NCBI GenBank assembly: GCA_031292625.1
Contig: JARLGU010000011.1
Location: forward strand, 1-64,000
DNA from: Capsulimonadaceae bacterium
Lineage (GTDB): Bacteria; Armatimonadota; Armatimonadia; Armatimonadales; Capsulimonadaceae
DNA length: 64,000 nt
Reading direction: 5' to 3'
Part shown: positions 38,148 through 47,627 of the stretch, piece by piece
Layout: every line of letters begins with the position of its first letter
How positions within the stretch are numbered: position 1 is the first letter of the stretch
Program-made: the position numbers and the translations under genes
Notes under the pieces: model-generated
What the model was told of the DNA's origin: nothing
Databases searched by the model: none
The model's input: only the letters and a program-made list of their open reading frames with translations

Positions 38148-38187
38148 ACTAGATTTCGAATAATCTATTTTACGGTTTCTGTGTAAA
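38148..38187 (-). promoter_or_regulatory. Putative cas-operon promoter overlapping the self-protospacer
   Basis: On the minus strand TTTACA (38182-38187), a 16-bp spacer and GATTAT (38160-38165) form a moderate promoter firing toward the crRNA-like unit, xre and cas5c. The plus strand at 38148-38160 carries the 13-nt match to the crRNA-like spacer, preceded by TTT at the PAM position (type I-C usually prefers TTC). A guide complex bound here would cover the -10 and start site. Confidence 0.5.
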
Positions 38188-38287
38188 CTCGATATTGACA
38201 TGCAAACAGGTTACCTCGAATACACACGATAGTCAACTGGCCACGCAAATATTTTTCGCACCTGCAAACCTGTCTGACCAAATCGAC

Positions 38288-40564
38288 TTACGCCTGCAAA
38301 TCCAGCGGGTCGTACAGGACCGACCCGCCAATGCCTTTGAGGCGGTCATACGGCGCCACCCAGGCATAAAGGTCGTCGTTGAGAGCCTCAATCTTTCCTT
38401 CCTTTGCCAACCGTATAACTTCGTTTTGCCGCACCGCGACCGTGTACGGCTGAACTCGCCTCCAGAGCGAGCGGTTCATCGACCGTTGCCTGGCATGTGT
38501 CTCGCGGATTTCGTCGAGGATAGCACCTGCCGTTGCGTTATATGGGCAGAGGACCGGTACCGTGTCGTCCTTGATCAACTTCATCTTTTCGGCGACTTGT
38601 GGAAAGTCGAAGCGGCGACGGAGTTCTTGGACGCCTTCCTGGTCGAGCCCGGCATCCCCAAGACGCGCATAGAGGTGCGCGAAGTAATCAGTCGGCACAT
38701 CCGCGTCGTTGAGTTTCCGGTCCCCAAGGTACCAATCGATATAGAGCTTGGCCTGGTCGCATTCGGTTTGATATGTCCCCTTCGGTGTGCCGCCATCCCT
38801 CGGCTCAAAGACGATCACTTCACTCTCGTCGCGCAGTCGCAAACCTTCCCTGTTCACACGGCCAGCGGCTTGCACGATCCGGTCAAGCGGACCGTGCGCA
38901 CGGTAGCCGCGTGGAAAGCTGATGTCGACGCCTGCCTCGATTACCTGCGTCGAGACAAGGTGGATTGGCGGACCGCCATTTTCGCGCTCACGCCGCAGAG
39001 CCTCCTTCACTTCGTCGATGACATCCCGGCGATGATCTGCGCATAGCAGAGTCGAAAGGTGGCGAACGTTTTCGCCTGCAAGGGCATCAACAAGCGCGAG
39101 CGCATCCCGCTTTGTGTTGAGTACGACCAGCGTCGAACAGTTCGCCTCGCGGATTTGCTTTGCCAAATCATCCCAACTCAACGGATCGGTCGCAAACCGG
39201 AACGTCACGCGGTTCAAAGATTCAAAATGTTCGTTGATCTGCGTCTCACCTACGATCGGCCGCACATCAAAACCGTGGACAAAGGCCGACTCACCCGCAA
39301 GTGCCGGCTGCGTCGCACTGCAAAGAACAAGCGAAACCCCAAAATTGTGCGTAAGTGATTGAAGGCCGCTAAGAAGCGGGGTCAACAGCTTAACCGGAAG
39401 CGTCTGAACCTCGTCGAGAATGACTACGCTCTCAGCGATATTGTGGAGTTTGCGGCACCGGGAGGTCTGATTTGAAAAGAGGCTCTCGAAGAACTGGACT
39501 GCCGTTGTCACGATGAGCGGCGCATCCCAGTTTTCGGCAGCGAGACGCCTCGCGGCATCCCGGTCATCTGCGTCCTCGTCGCTCCACTTAGCCTCGCGCA
39601 CGGCAGAATGGTGTTCAAGAACCGCATTCTCGCCAAGCACTTTGCGGAACACTGCGGCCGTTTGATCGATGATACTGGTATATGGGATCACGTAAATGAT
39701 CCTGCGGAGCTTGTTCGCCTGTGCATGTCCGAGGGCGAACGCGAGCGACGAAAGAGTCTTGCCGCCACCCGTAGGGACCGCAAGACTAAAGACGCCCGGG
39801 GGCTCGCTTGAAGCGTAGAGGCACGCATCGTAAACCTCGCGCCGCACCCGTGCGACATCGGTTTCAGGCCCAGGTTGAAGCAACGAGGCGATATGTTGGT
39901 CCAGCTTGAGTATCCAGCCGCCAAGCACGGATTCAAGCGCTATCGCTTTCTCACGCAAGGCCGATTCTTCTGGGTGCTGGTGCCTTTCAGTGTCTAGGCT
40001 ATCGGCATCGACGAGGCACGAAAACAGAAATCGCAACATCATCTCGTGTGCGAAATAATCTCTTTCAAGCGATGCAGGGAGTGTTGCGTCGCTGATGTCG
40101 ATTTTGCGAAAATGCTGATCGAGATAAGTGCGCGCAGTTGTGACCACTACGTCGAAATCATCGAAATCGTTAACACGTGCCTTGCGCTGCGTTTGCTCAT
40201 TCTGTACGCCCGAGTTGCACAGCAACCCTCCGTGATGTCCGAGCACGCACTGAATTGCTCGATCCCGCATAATTGGTGGAAGTGCATCCCGAACCAGCGC
40301 CGCGCCGACTGCTTTGTGCTCAGCGCTACCGGGCTTGGGACGAGGACCCTTGCCTTGTTCGGCCTTCCAGCAAAGTCGAAGATACTGCTGAAACGCATCG
40401 CTGAACTTGCCGGCATCGTGATAAAGTCCGCAAACACGAGCCAGCGTCCCGCAGCCGAACGGTGCCCCAAACTCCTCCGCGCTGTCCGCGACGGCGGCTA
40501 GGTGTTCCACAAGGTCGTGCCAGGGGCCGCCGGGGCGGCTGGGCGTGTGAGCGTAGTAATCCAT
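38288..40564 (-). CDS. cas3: CRISPR-associated helicase-nuclease Cas3
   Basis: A 758-aa effector that unwinds and degrades target DNA after Cascade binding. The N-terminal HD nuclease domain shows HDLVEHL (residues 16-22) and GLYHDAGK (46-53). The helicase part has Walker A VPTGGGKTLSSLAF near 263 and the DExx motif VVILDEVQTLP near 380. SATQPAL (motif III) and a C-terminal helicase core with VSTQVIEAGVDISFPRGY and QAAGRVNREG complete it. The start is ATG 40564 with GGAG upstream; the open frame before it is spurious. It is the first gene of the locus but is separated from cas5c by the 372-bp regulatory gap and xre. Confidence 0.95.
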   Translation of the reverse strand: MDYYAHTPSRPGGPWHDLVEHLAAVADSAEEFGAPFGCGTLARVCGLYHDAGKFSDAFQQYLRLCWKAEQGKGPRPKPGSAEHKAVGAALVRDALPPIMRDRAIQCVLGHHGGLLCNSGVQNEQTQRKARVNDFDDFDVVVTTARTYLDQHFRKIDISDATLPASLERDYFAHEMMLRFLFSCLVDADSLDTERHQHPEESALREKAIALESVLGGWILKLDQHIASLLQPGPETDVARVRREVYDACLYASSEPPGVFSLAVPTGGGKTLSSLAFALGHAQANKLRRIIYVIPYTSIIDQTAAVFRKVLGENAVLEHHSAVREAKWSDEDADDRDAARRLAAENWDAPLIVTTAVQFFESLFSNQTSRCRKLHNIAESVVILDEVQTLPVKLLTPLLSGLQSLTHNFGVSLVLCSATQPALAGESAFVHGFDVRPIVGETQINEHFESLNRVTFRFATDPLSWDDLAKQIREANCSTLVVLNTKRDALALVDALAGENVRHLSTLLCADHRRDVIDEVKEALRRERENGGPPIHLVSTQVIEAGVDISFPRGYRAHGPLDRIVQAAGRVNREGLRLRDESEVIVFEPRDGGTPKGTYQTECDQAKLYIDWYLGDRKLNDADVPTDYFAHLYARLGDAGLDQEGVQELRRRFDFPQVAEKMKLIKDDTVPVLCPYNATAGAILDEIRETHARQRSMNRSLWRRVQPYTVAVRQNEVIRLAKEGKIEALNDDLYAWVAPYDRLKGIGGSVLYDPLDLQA

Positions 40565-41035
40565 GACAAGACTCCAGCGAAACAGACTATGCTGCGGTAG
40601 GAGGCGCGCCGCCGCCAAATCAGGCGTCCGTACAGACACTCGTTTGCTGACGGGAAAACCGGAAGCGCTTGCGAAAAACAAATCGCCGGATTAGCACATA
40701 GCTGCGGCAAGGCTCGTCTGATACCCAATTTAGTATGTTAATGCGCAATCGATTGGAATCCTGCAAGAAAATGGGGATCAATATTGCGGGGGATGAGAAG
40801 CTCCAGCGGCTCACATGCGGGCAAAAGGTTCACGAACACCTTGCCCGGTCGGGATCCCCATTCGCACGATGTCCCGCGTCAGATGCTTGACCTCGCCATG
40901 TATCCGGTAAACGCTGTAGGTCGTCGACCACCAAGCTCGGCGACAACAAGGTCAGCGAGACCAACCGCGTCCCCAAGCCGCCGCCCTGCCCTATCCTGGC
41001 CGCGCCGCGCGCGACAGGCGGGTACAATAGAAGGC
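40565..41035. other. Divergent gap between cas3 and rlmI
   Basis: This 471-bp stretch holds no gene that I can support; long open frames here are extensions of the flanking genes. A -10-like TACAAT (41023-41028) sits 7 nt before the rlmI ATG without a good -35. I see no clear cas3 promoter. Confidence 0.4.
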
Positions 41036-42235
41036 ATGCCTAATGACACGCCTCTTCCCCTGATCCGCCTCAAGCCCCGCCGTCCCGAACGCTACGGCCA
41101 CCCGTGGGTCTACGATAACGAGGTCGCCGCCGTCCCGGATGCCGATCTTGAAGACGGCTCCCTGGTCGAGATTTTCGACCACAACGGCAAGTCGCTCGGA
41201 ACGGGCTACTTCAACACGAAGAGCAAAATAATTGCCCGCCTCCTGAACGCAGATTCGTCGGAGAAAATCGATCTGGAGTTCTGGCGGCGCAAGCTGCGCG
41301 CGGCGCTTGAGTTCCGGCAGCGCGTTCACCAACCCCTGCCGCCGATGTACCGGCTCGTCCACGGCGAGGCCGACGGCATCCCAGGGTTGATTATCGACCG
41401 GTACGACAAATGGCTGATCGTCCAGATCCTGACTCTTGGCATTGAGCGACAAAGGCAGAACCTTCTGCGGGCCATATGGGAAGTCTTTCAACCTTCCGGC
41501 GTCTACGAGCGGTCGGACAGCCCGGCGCGCGGTCTTGAGGGAATGGAGCCAACGTCCGGCCTGCTTCGCGGCGAGCCGGCCCCGTCGCCGCTCATCATCG
41601 AAGACCAGGGCGCGCGCGTGTTCGTAGACCTTACCGGAGGCGCTAAGACGGGATTGTTCCTGGATCAGCGAGATAATCAGATCGCGGCGGCGCGTCTGGC
41701 GCGCGGCCGGACGGTTTTCAATTGCTTCTCGTACACCGGCCTCTTCGGCCTGAGGGCGGCCCTAGCAGGCGCAAAGTCGGTGACCGATGTCGAGATATCG
41801 GCCGAGTTCAACCGAACAAACGAAGCGCAGTGGGATGGCAACGACATTCGCCGATGCGCGCACGACGTCGTCACCGCCAACGCGTTCGATCTCCTGCGCG
41901 CGAAGGAGCAGGAGCACGCCGCCTACGGACTGGTCATTCTCGACCCACCGGCGTTTACGAAGTCGCGCGGGCAACGCGAAGGCGCGTTCCGAGGTTACAA
42001 TGAGATCAACCGCCGAGCAATCAAGATACTCGAACCCGGCGGCGTCCTGGTGACGTGCTCGTGCTCCCACCACGTATCGCTTGAGGAGTTCCGCGAGATT
42101 CTACGACTCGCCGCCAAGGATGCGGGACGATCGTTGCGGCTTGTCGAGCAACGCGGCCAACCCGCCGACCATCCCGTGCTGCTCAGCGCACCGGAAAGCG
42201 AGTATCTCAAATGTCTCATCTATGTCGCACAGTAA
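41036..42235 (+). CDS. rlmI: RlmI-like class I SAM-dependent 23S rRNA methyltransferase
   Basis: A 399-aa cytosine-C5 type rRNA methyltransferase of the RlmI/RlmK group. The N-terminal PUA domain covers residues about 8-85 (RLKPRRPERYGHPWVYDNEV). A linker region follows with MYRLVHGEADGIPGLIIDRY. The Rossmann methyltransferase has TGLFLDQRDNQ, FNCFSYTGLFGLRAALAGAK (SAM motif I) and LVILDPPAFTKSRGQ (motif IV with Pro-Pro), then VTCSCSHHVS with the catalytic-type Cys. The ATG at 41036 matches the usual N-terminus. The exact target base is inferred from the family. Confidence 0.9.
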   Translation: MPNDTPLPLIRLKPRRPERYGHPWVYDNEVAAVPDADLEDGSLVEIFDHNGKSLGTGYFNTKSKIIARLLNADSSEKIDLEFWRRKLRAALEFRQRVHQPLPPMYRLVHGEADGIPGLIIDRYDKWLIVQILTLGIERQRQNLLRAIWEVFQPSGVYERSDSPARGLEGMEPTSGLLRGEPAPSPLIIEDQGARVFVDLTGGAKTGLFLDQRDNQIAAARLARGRTVFNCFSYTGLFGLRAALAGAKSVTDVEISAEFNRTNEAQWDGNDIRRCAHDVVTANAFDLLRAKEQEHAAYGLVILDPPAFTKSRGQREGAFRGYNEINRRAIKILEPGGVLVTCSCSHHVSLEEFREILRLAAKDAGRSLRLVEQRGQPADHPVLLSAPESEYLKCLIYVAQ

Positions 42236-42286
42236 CGGCGACCGCTTGACATAGAAATTCCTCCTCTCGTCGCCAGGTAGAAGACA

Positions 42287-43327
42287 ATGAAGCAACTGAT
42301 TCGCAAGGTTATCGGCCGTCAGAATCTGACGCGCGATGAAGCGGCGTATGCCATGACGCAGATAATGGAGGGCGAAGCGACGCCGTCGCAGATCGCGGCG
42401 CTTGCCGTTGCGCTCCGCATGAAAGGCGAAACAGCCGACGAGCTCACTGGGTTCGCGAAGGTCATGCGCGACTTCGCCATCCACGTCCCCGTAACCACAT
42501 CCAAGGTGGTAATCGACACGTGCGGCACTGGAGGCGATTCGCTAAAGACGTTCAACGTCTCCACGTCGGCGGCCATCGTCGTTGCCGCCACCGCGAAAGT
42601 CGCGGTCGCCAAGCACGGCAATCGGGCGGCGACGTCGAAGTGCGGCAGCGCCGACGTGCTTGAAGCGCTTGGCGTCCGCCTTGAACTCGCCCCCAATCTG
42701 ATTGGCCGCTGTATCGACGAAATCGGGATCGGGTTTCTCTACGCCCGGCAAATGCACCCCGCCCTTAAATACGCAGCGGTTCCTCGGCAAGAAATTGGCA
42801 CGGCATCCTTCTTCAATATCCTTGGACCACTCACCAACCCGGCGAGCGCGACGGTCCAACTGATCGGCGTCAACGATGCCAGCCTTTGCGATATGCTCGC
42901 GCAGGTTCTCCGGAACCTTGGCAGCGACCGCGCCATCATGGTGCACGGCGTCCACGGACTCGACGAGCTGTCCACCCTGGGCGACACGCTTGTCAGCGAA
43001 CTCGTTCGCGGCGAGATCCGCTCGTACACGCTCAACGCACAGCGCGACTTGGGCATTCCGGAAGCCACCATCGACTCACTCGCCGCCGGAGAAACCGCCT
43101 CGGAGAACGCGCTTATCCTCAGGGGCGTCATCGAAGGACGCGACAAGGGGCCGCGCCAGGACATCGTCGCGCTTAACGCCGCCGGAGTTCTGCTCGCGGC
43201 GGGCATCACGGACGACCTGCGCATGGGCGTCGATATGGCAACCGAGACCATCGAATCCGGCGCGGCGTCGCGGACGCTCAATCTGCTCATCGAATTCACC
43301 AACGATGCGCACGCGACGGCGTTGTAG
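42287..43327 (+). CDS. trpD: Anthranilate phosphoribosyltransferase
   Basis: A 346-aa enzyme for the second step of tryptophan synthesis, transferring phosphoribose from PRPP to anthranilate. Signatures include DTCGTGGDSLKTFNVSTSAA (PRPP site), VAKHGNRAATSKCGSADVLEALG and IGTASFFNILGPLTNPA. Length and start (MKQLIRKVIGRQNLTRDEA) are normal. It stands alone, with no other trp genes in the window. It is convergent with GH97, with only 3 bp between the two stop codons. Confidence 0.97.
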   Translation: MKQLIRKVIGRQNLTRDEAAYAMTQIMEGEATPSQIAALAVALRMKGETADELTGFAKVMRDFAIHVPVTTSKVVIDTCGTGGDSLKTFNVSTSAAIVVAATAKVAVAKHGNRAATSKCGSADVLEALGVRLELAPNLIGRCIDEIGIGFLYARQMHPALKYAAVPRQEIGTASFFNILGPLTNPASATVQLIGVNDASLCDMLAQVLRNLGSDRAIMVHGVHGLDELSTLGDTLVSELVRGEIRSYTLNAQRDLGIPEATIDSLAAGETASENALILRGVIEGRDKGPRQDIVALNAAGVLLAAGITDDLRMGVDMATETIESGAASRTLNLLIEFTNDAHATAL

Positions 43328-43330
43328 CCC

Positions 43331-45193
43331 TCAGGGTACCGGCCGGAAGACGGCCACGAAGCCGTCAGCAGCGGCAAGATTGACGGCGAGACCATCCGTT
43401 GAAGCGATCTGTGGCCGCTCAGTAGACACGAGCGATGCCAGGGTCCCGCCGGTCGCGATCAGTTCGCACGCATAGGACCGGCCGGCGGTCAGGAAGCCGG
43501 CTTCAAGCTCAAGAGCTTCCGCCGGATTGTCGCCGGTCAATCCGGCAAGATACCAGACATCGCCGGAACGCCGCGCCATTATCGCAAGCTCTCCGATTAC
43601 GCTTTGCGGCATCACGACGGTCTCGTCCCACGTTGTCGGCAGCGCTTTGAGGACGCCAAGAGCTGGCCGCGTGCCGGGGTTGTCGAGGATGTAGTCAAGG
43701 CCCTCCGCGATGACGTTGAACGGCGAGGTGAAGAGGAACACCGTGGCAAGCTGCTGCCCCCATGTCGTTGGCCCAGGGTCGGAGAAGCCGACCGGCGTAT
43801 AGTCGCCGTGCCCCATCAAGTACCTCGTAAAGGGCAATGCCGCGTTGTGCGACGGATAGATCGGTCCCTCGGACATCTTGTTAAGCTCGAGCCCCCGGAT
43901 CGCCTCTCGCGTTACCTCGTTTGGAAACGTCCGCCATTCTCCCGTCGGCTTTTGGCAACCATGAAAGAGAAGCAGCAGCCGGCGCTGCGCGGTTTTAATA
44001 TGCGCCGCGCGCTGGAACTGAATGCGGTCCAACGATTCCGCATTCATGAAGTCAATTTTCACGCCAGCGACGCCCGCCAGACGGCAATTCTCCAGGAAAG
44101 CATCGAGTTCCGCATAATCGCTCGCCGGATTGAAGACGACATCGTTGTAATCTTTCCAAACGAGCACGCCGATGCCCTTTGAGCGCCCGTACTCCGCAAG
44201 CCCCGCAATTGCGCCCCACTTGTCCGGCCAGCGTTCCCAACCGTCATCGACCAGCGAGAACTCCCAGCCAAGCCGTTCCGCATAATCGACATATTCGCGC
44301 TCCTCGGCCGGTCCAGCGAGCCCCGTGCTCCACCAACGCCACGCGCAGCGGCCCGTCTTGATCCACGACGTATCCGCAAAGAGAACGTCGTCGGCGGGCG
44401 GATTGAGATTGGTCCAGATATCCGAGTTCACAAGTCCGTTGAGATCCGGCGAGTAGAGCACGACGCGCCAGGGGCTGACGATGTCTCCCTCCAGCGAAAA
44501 CCCGGCTTCGCCTTCGTGGAAATCGGCCGTAATCGTGTCTTTTCCCGTCGCGCGTAGACGCATGCCGCTGTAGTTGGCAAGGGCCGCCTCGCCAAGCACA
44601 GCATAGCCGCCTTGCGGCAACTCGAACACCAGCGGCATCATCTGCACGGGGCCCTGAGAAGAGACACCCGGCAGGTCCGAAAGATCCGTCTTTATCCACC
44701 AGCCCGCATACGATTTCAGCTTCCAGTCGTTGTTGCGCTCAGCCAGCCAAACTTTGCTCCGCGCCGGCATAGTCCATGATGACGCCTCCCCGTTCACGGT
44801 TCGCTTGGCCGATCCCGCGTCCGGAACAACGTAGCGGTATGCGACGCCATCGTCAAACAGTCGAACCTCCAGCGTCCAGTGCGTGCCCGTTTCCGCATGC
44901 GTAAACGGCAATGTCAGCGTTCTCGCACGGTCCCGTGCAACCGAATGCCAGCCGCGCGAGGGATAGCTTTCGTCGCGCTCACCAGGAATGGGAACACCCG
45001 CAACGCTTCGATCCCCGAGATCGATGCCGTCGACGGAAATGCCAAGCGATGCGTTCTCGACAATCTTACAATCCGCCTCGCCCGTTTTAGATAGGACGAA
45101 AGCCAGTCGTCCGGAAGGCGACTGGCTGAGGACGAATTCGAGCAGCCCTGTAGGACTGAGCAGGGTGGATAAAAAACCTCTGTTATCGTTCAT
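43331..45193 (-). CDS. GH97 family alpha-glycosidase
   Basis: A 620-aa alpha-glucosidase/alpha-galactosidase of the SusB family. The N-terminal beta-sandwich (about 10-250) leads to a TIM barrel with RCAWRWWSTG, SLVDDGWERWPDKWG and GVKIDFMN near 381. The Asp in KIDFM corresponds to the nucleophile of retaining GH97 alpha-galactosidases, so that subgroup is favoured. A C-terminal beta domain ends AADGFVAVFRPVP. ATG 45193 with GAGG upstream is chosen; the open frame before it lies in the dispersed repeat. No signal peptide is obvious. It follows two pseudopilin genes and a GntR-type gene on the same strand. Confidence 0.9.
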   Translation of the reverse strand: MNDNRGFLSTLLSPTGLLEFVLSQSPSGRLAFVLSKTGEADCKIVENASLGISVDGIDLGDRSVAGVPIPGERDESYPSRGWHSVARDRARTLTLPFTHAETGTHWTLEVRLFDDGVAYRYVVPDAGSAKRTVNGEASSWTMPARSKVWLAERNNDWKLKSYAGWWIKTDLSDLPGVSSQGPVQMMPLVFELPQGGYAVLGEAALANYSGMRLRATGKDTITADFHEGEAGFSLEGDIVSPWRVVLYSPDLNGLVNSDIWTNLNPPADDVLFADTSWIKTGRCAWRWWSTGLAGPAEEREYVDYAERLGWEFSLVDDGWERWPDKWGAIAGLAEYGRSKGIGVLVWKDYNDVVFNPASDYAELDAFLENCRLAGVAGVKIDFMNAESLDRIQFQRAAHIKTAQRRLLLLFHGCQKPTGEWRTFPNEVTREAIRGLELNKMSEGPIYPSHNAALPFTRYLMGHGDYTPVGFSDPGPTTWGQQLATVFLFTSPFNVIAEGLDYILDNPGTRPALGVLKALPTTWDETVVMPQSVIGELAIMARRSGDVWYLAGLTGDNPAEALELEAGFLTAGRSYACELIATGGTLASLVSTERPQIASTDGLAVNLAAADGFVAVFRPVP

Positions 45194-45212
45194 GAATTCC
45201 TCAGAGCATGTG

Positions 45213-45571
45213 AAAAAATCGAAAAGTCTTGTAAGACGGCTCCCCGGCCGCCGTGGCCGTTTTTGAAAAAGGGCCGTCACAGCGCTTTCACTGCTTCACG
45301 ATGTACGCCGAAATCGGACGCTGGCGGCAAAAGGCCGTACGCGTGTTGACGTGCCTTCGTCATTCACCGCCGTGAACGAGGCGCGGGCGAGACCGGTCCG
45401 TGACCGGCGGACGATGGCGGCAAAAGGCCGTCCGCGTGTTGACGAGGCATCGTAAATCACCACCGTGAACGAGGCGCGGGCAAAAAATTGCGCCGGCGGC
45501 ACGAGCCGTCCTGAATCTTTCTCGCAATACGCCAGTTTATTACACGCACTCTCAGAATGCGCATTGTTTCA
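45213..45571 (+). repeat. Dispersed intergenic repeat, copy 2
   Basis: Same orientation and layout as copy 1 (6157-6510): the CTTGTAAGACGGCT core, the terminator-like CGGCC/GGCCG-TTTTT hairpin and two tandem units with GTGTTGACG and GAACGAGGCGCGGGC. It ends at GAGCCGTCCTGAAT followed by weaker homology to TTTCAC. It fills most of the gap between the pseudopilin gene (stop at 45603) and the GH97 start. Confidence 0.8.
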
Positions 45572-45602
45572 CGCGTTGCGGCGCACGAAATATTCGCGCC
45601 GG

Positions 45603-46442
45603 TTAGATGGCAGGCGCGATGCCGGGATCGACGCCGGCATTCGATGGCATCGCCTGCTTAGCGAGCGCATCGTGGCTTAATCCCTTAACATGAGCATCGG
45701 CAAACAGGCAATTGAAAATATCGACATGCGGCCCGAGACGCGTCGTCAAGTTCATCGAAAACGAGTTGCTATCGGTCCAACCTTGCGAAGGGTTCCAGAA
45801 CGGTCGGTAGTACATGTACCGCTCGTTCCCAAATCCGCCGATATTAACGTTCCGCTTGTCGAGATTGTCGTATATCGTAATGATCTGCGACGCCCCCACC
45901 CCTAGCGTAGCCTCAGTCCTCGCGGAAGGTAATACCGCCCCGTCGCTGGCAGTGGTAGTCGTGTTGGGATTGAACCACGGGACGGCGCTCGTGAAATAGC
46001 CAATCATGTGGCCTTGTGTCACGGCCCCCGAAGCCATATACTCGCTGCTTGGCTCTTGGAAAACGTTCGTCGTCTTAATGTAGGGATAGATCATCGCGCA
46101 CCACGTCGTCGGCTGGGAGAACGGATCGTAGGCAGCGGCCGTATTGGCGACGTAGTTCGTCTGCTGGCCGATCCATTCCCACGTAGGGTTTCCACAGCCA
46201 ATGGTCGTATACTCTGCGTGCGTATCATTGAAACCGCATTTGTCGTAGGGCCACGCCTCATCGTAGTCCTGAACATACTGCGCGATTCCCATTCCGATTT
46301 GCTTGAGATTGTTCAGGCATGACGTCTGCCGCGCCTTTTCACGCGCGGTGGCAAACACCGGAAACAGAATAGCGGCCAATATCGCAATTATCGCGATAAC
46401 TACGAGGAGCTCAATCAATGTAAACGCTTGATTTCGGTGCAT
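45603..46442 (-). CDS. DUF1559 pseudopilin-like protein (H-X9-DA variant)
   Basis: A 279-aa protein. [20 protein letters not shown] is the prepilin-type start, followed by [22 protein letters not shown]. The C-terminal motif reads [12 protein letters not shown], with the terminal Gly replaced by Ala. The middle domain ([20 protein letters not shown]) is unlike that of the other copies, so it may be an older paralogue. A strong promoter lies about 110 bp upstream of the ATG at 46442. Confidence 0.85.
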   Translation of the reverse strand: MHRNQAFTLIELLVVIAIIAILAAILFPVFATAREKARQTSCLNNLKQIGMGIAQYVQDYDEAWPYDKCGFNDTHAEYTTIGCGNPTWEWIGQQTNYVANTAAAYDPFSQPTTWCAMIYPYIKTTNVFQEPSSEYMASGAVTQGHMIGYFTSAVPWFNPNTTTTASDGAVLPSARTEATLGVGASQIITIYDNLDKRNVNIGGFGNERYMYYRPFWNPSQGWTDSNSFSMNLTTRLGPHVDIFNCLFADAHVKGLSHDALAKQAMPSNAGVDPGIAPAI

Positions 46443-46557
46443 TTGTGTACCCTTTTACGCCTGGATTATTGGTGTTCGCCGCAGAGAAGAAACGACTTCC
46501 AGGTCTTTGTGAAATCCGACGATACGTACTGCCCATTCGTATGTTCAATCCATTTAT

Positions 46558-46586
46558 ATACTACAGCGGTTCCAATGATTTGTCAA
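46558..46586 (-). promoter_or_regulatory. Promoter of the 45603-46442 pseudopilin gene
   Basis: On the minus strand TTGACA (46581-46586), a 17-bp spacer and TAGTAT (46558-46563). It gives a leader of about 110 nt. The -35 side lies next to a segment duplicated at about 48820-49090. Confidence 0.7.
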
Positions 46587-46730
46587 TAGGCCCGTCGCGA
46601 CGAGTTTCGCAACAACTGCGGCGTCCACGAACAATCCTTGCCGCGGCATGCGGATAGCCGCCTCCAGAAATACCTGGGCGTAAAGCCTCTCGAGCAGCGA
46701 AAGCCGCCGCCAACCCGCTGTTCGCAAGAC

Positions 46731-46774
46731 AAAAAAAGGGGACGGCGTGCACCTTAGCGCACATCCGCCCCCCC
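46731..46774 (-). terminator. Intrinsic terminator after pseudopilin gene
   Basis: On the minus strand a long GC-rich hairpin (GGGGGCGGA arm at 46764-46773 pairing with CCGTCCCC at 46738-46745, with an inner GTGC/GCAC helix) is followed directly by TTTTTTT (46731-46737). This is a textbook Rho-independent terminator. Confidence 0.9.
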
Positions 46775-46795
46775 TAGAAGAGCTTTTTCGCAGCA

Positions 46796-47596
46796 CTACA
46801 TGGGGCTAAACGTCAGCACGAACTTGATCGTGTGCGTTCCGTTATCCGTCATGCTGCCCGTGCTTGCGGCGTTGGCGCAGCCCGTATTTTCGGCCCAGTT
46901 GATCGTCTGGCCACAGGTCGTAGCCCAGCGCCCTGGGCTAACCTGGGTCCCCAATAGGTACTTGACGTGCCCGTCGAACGCGAGCCAATTCGAGCCCTGG
47001 GTATGCCGGGCCGCCATCCATTTGGTGAGACCGAGCGTTTCCCCGTTGACATACTCGGGGCCTCCAAGAAAACCGGAGGTCACTCCGGACAAATTGCTCC
47101 AGACCGTATACCCGTCGGTGAGCGCCGAATAATCGCCGGCGTTCGTCTCGAAGCACGAACCGGTACACTCTCCCAGCATCACCGTAAGCGCCGGAGCACT
47201 GAGCTGGCTATCCTGCATCGGCGCGCCATTGTTGTAACCCTGAAAACCTGTCAGCCACATGTTGCAATAGTACGAGCATTTATACGCTGCCGTGTTCCCC
47301 GGTACGTACTGGTCATCTGGACATTGGAACGCGCCAATGCTCTTGACGTAAGGATAGATCGGATAAACCCACCCTTCCGAAGCGTTCGTATGCCCAATCG
47401 GCATTTCGAACGTCTGATCGAAATCCTGCTCGTACTGCGCAAAGGCGAGACCGAGTTGCTTCAGGTTGCTCGCGCACGTCGTCTGTCGCGCTTTCTCGCG
47501 CGCAGTCGCGAAGACCGGAAACAGTATTGCCGCGAGAATCGCAATTATTGCTATAACGACAAGTAGTTCAATAAGCGTAAAGCCTGATCGTTTCAT
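46796..47596 (-). CDS. DUF1559 pseudopilin-like protein (H-X9-DG)
   Basis: A 266-aa protein starting at ATG 47596 ([19 protein letters not shown]) with AGAGGA upstream. [24 protein letters not shown] follows, and the C-terminus has [12 protein letters not shown] then [13 protein letters not shown]. It ends [13 protein letters not shown]. It is 31 bp downstream of the GntR/LacI-hybrid regulator and co-transcribed with it. Its 3' end plus terminator is duplicated as a decayed copy at 48852-49090. Confidence 0.88.
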   Translation of the reverse strand: MKRSGFTLIELLVVIAIIAILAAILFPVFATAREKARQTTCASNLKQLGLAFAQYEQDFDQTFEMPIGHTNASEGWVYPIYPYVKSIGAFQCPDDQYVPGNTAAYKCSYYCNMWLTGFQGYNNGAPMQDSQLSAPALTVMLGECTGSCFETNAGDYSALTDGYTVWSNLSGVTSGFLGGPEYVNGETLGLTKWMAARHTQGSNWLAFDGHVKYLLGTQVSPGRWATTCGQTINWAENTGCANAASTGSMTDNGTHTIKFVLTFSPM

Positions 47597-47627
47597 ATCA
47601 TTTCCTCTTTTGCAGTCACGTTTGCCT

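Noticed and set aside
40784-41035. N-terminal extension of rlmI by 84 codons
   Set aside because: The family N-terminus (PUA domain) begins right after ATG 41036; the upstream sequence is not protein-like.
45194-45280. Upstream start for the GH97 gene
   Set aside because: The extra residues are translated from the dispersed repeat, and a good ribosome site precedes ATG 45193.
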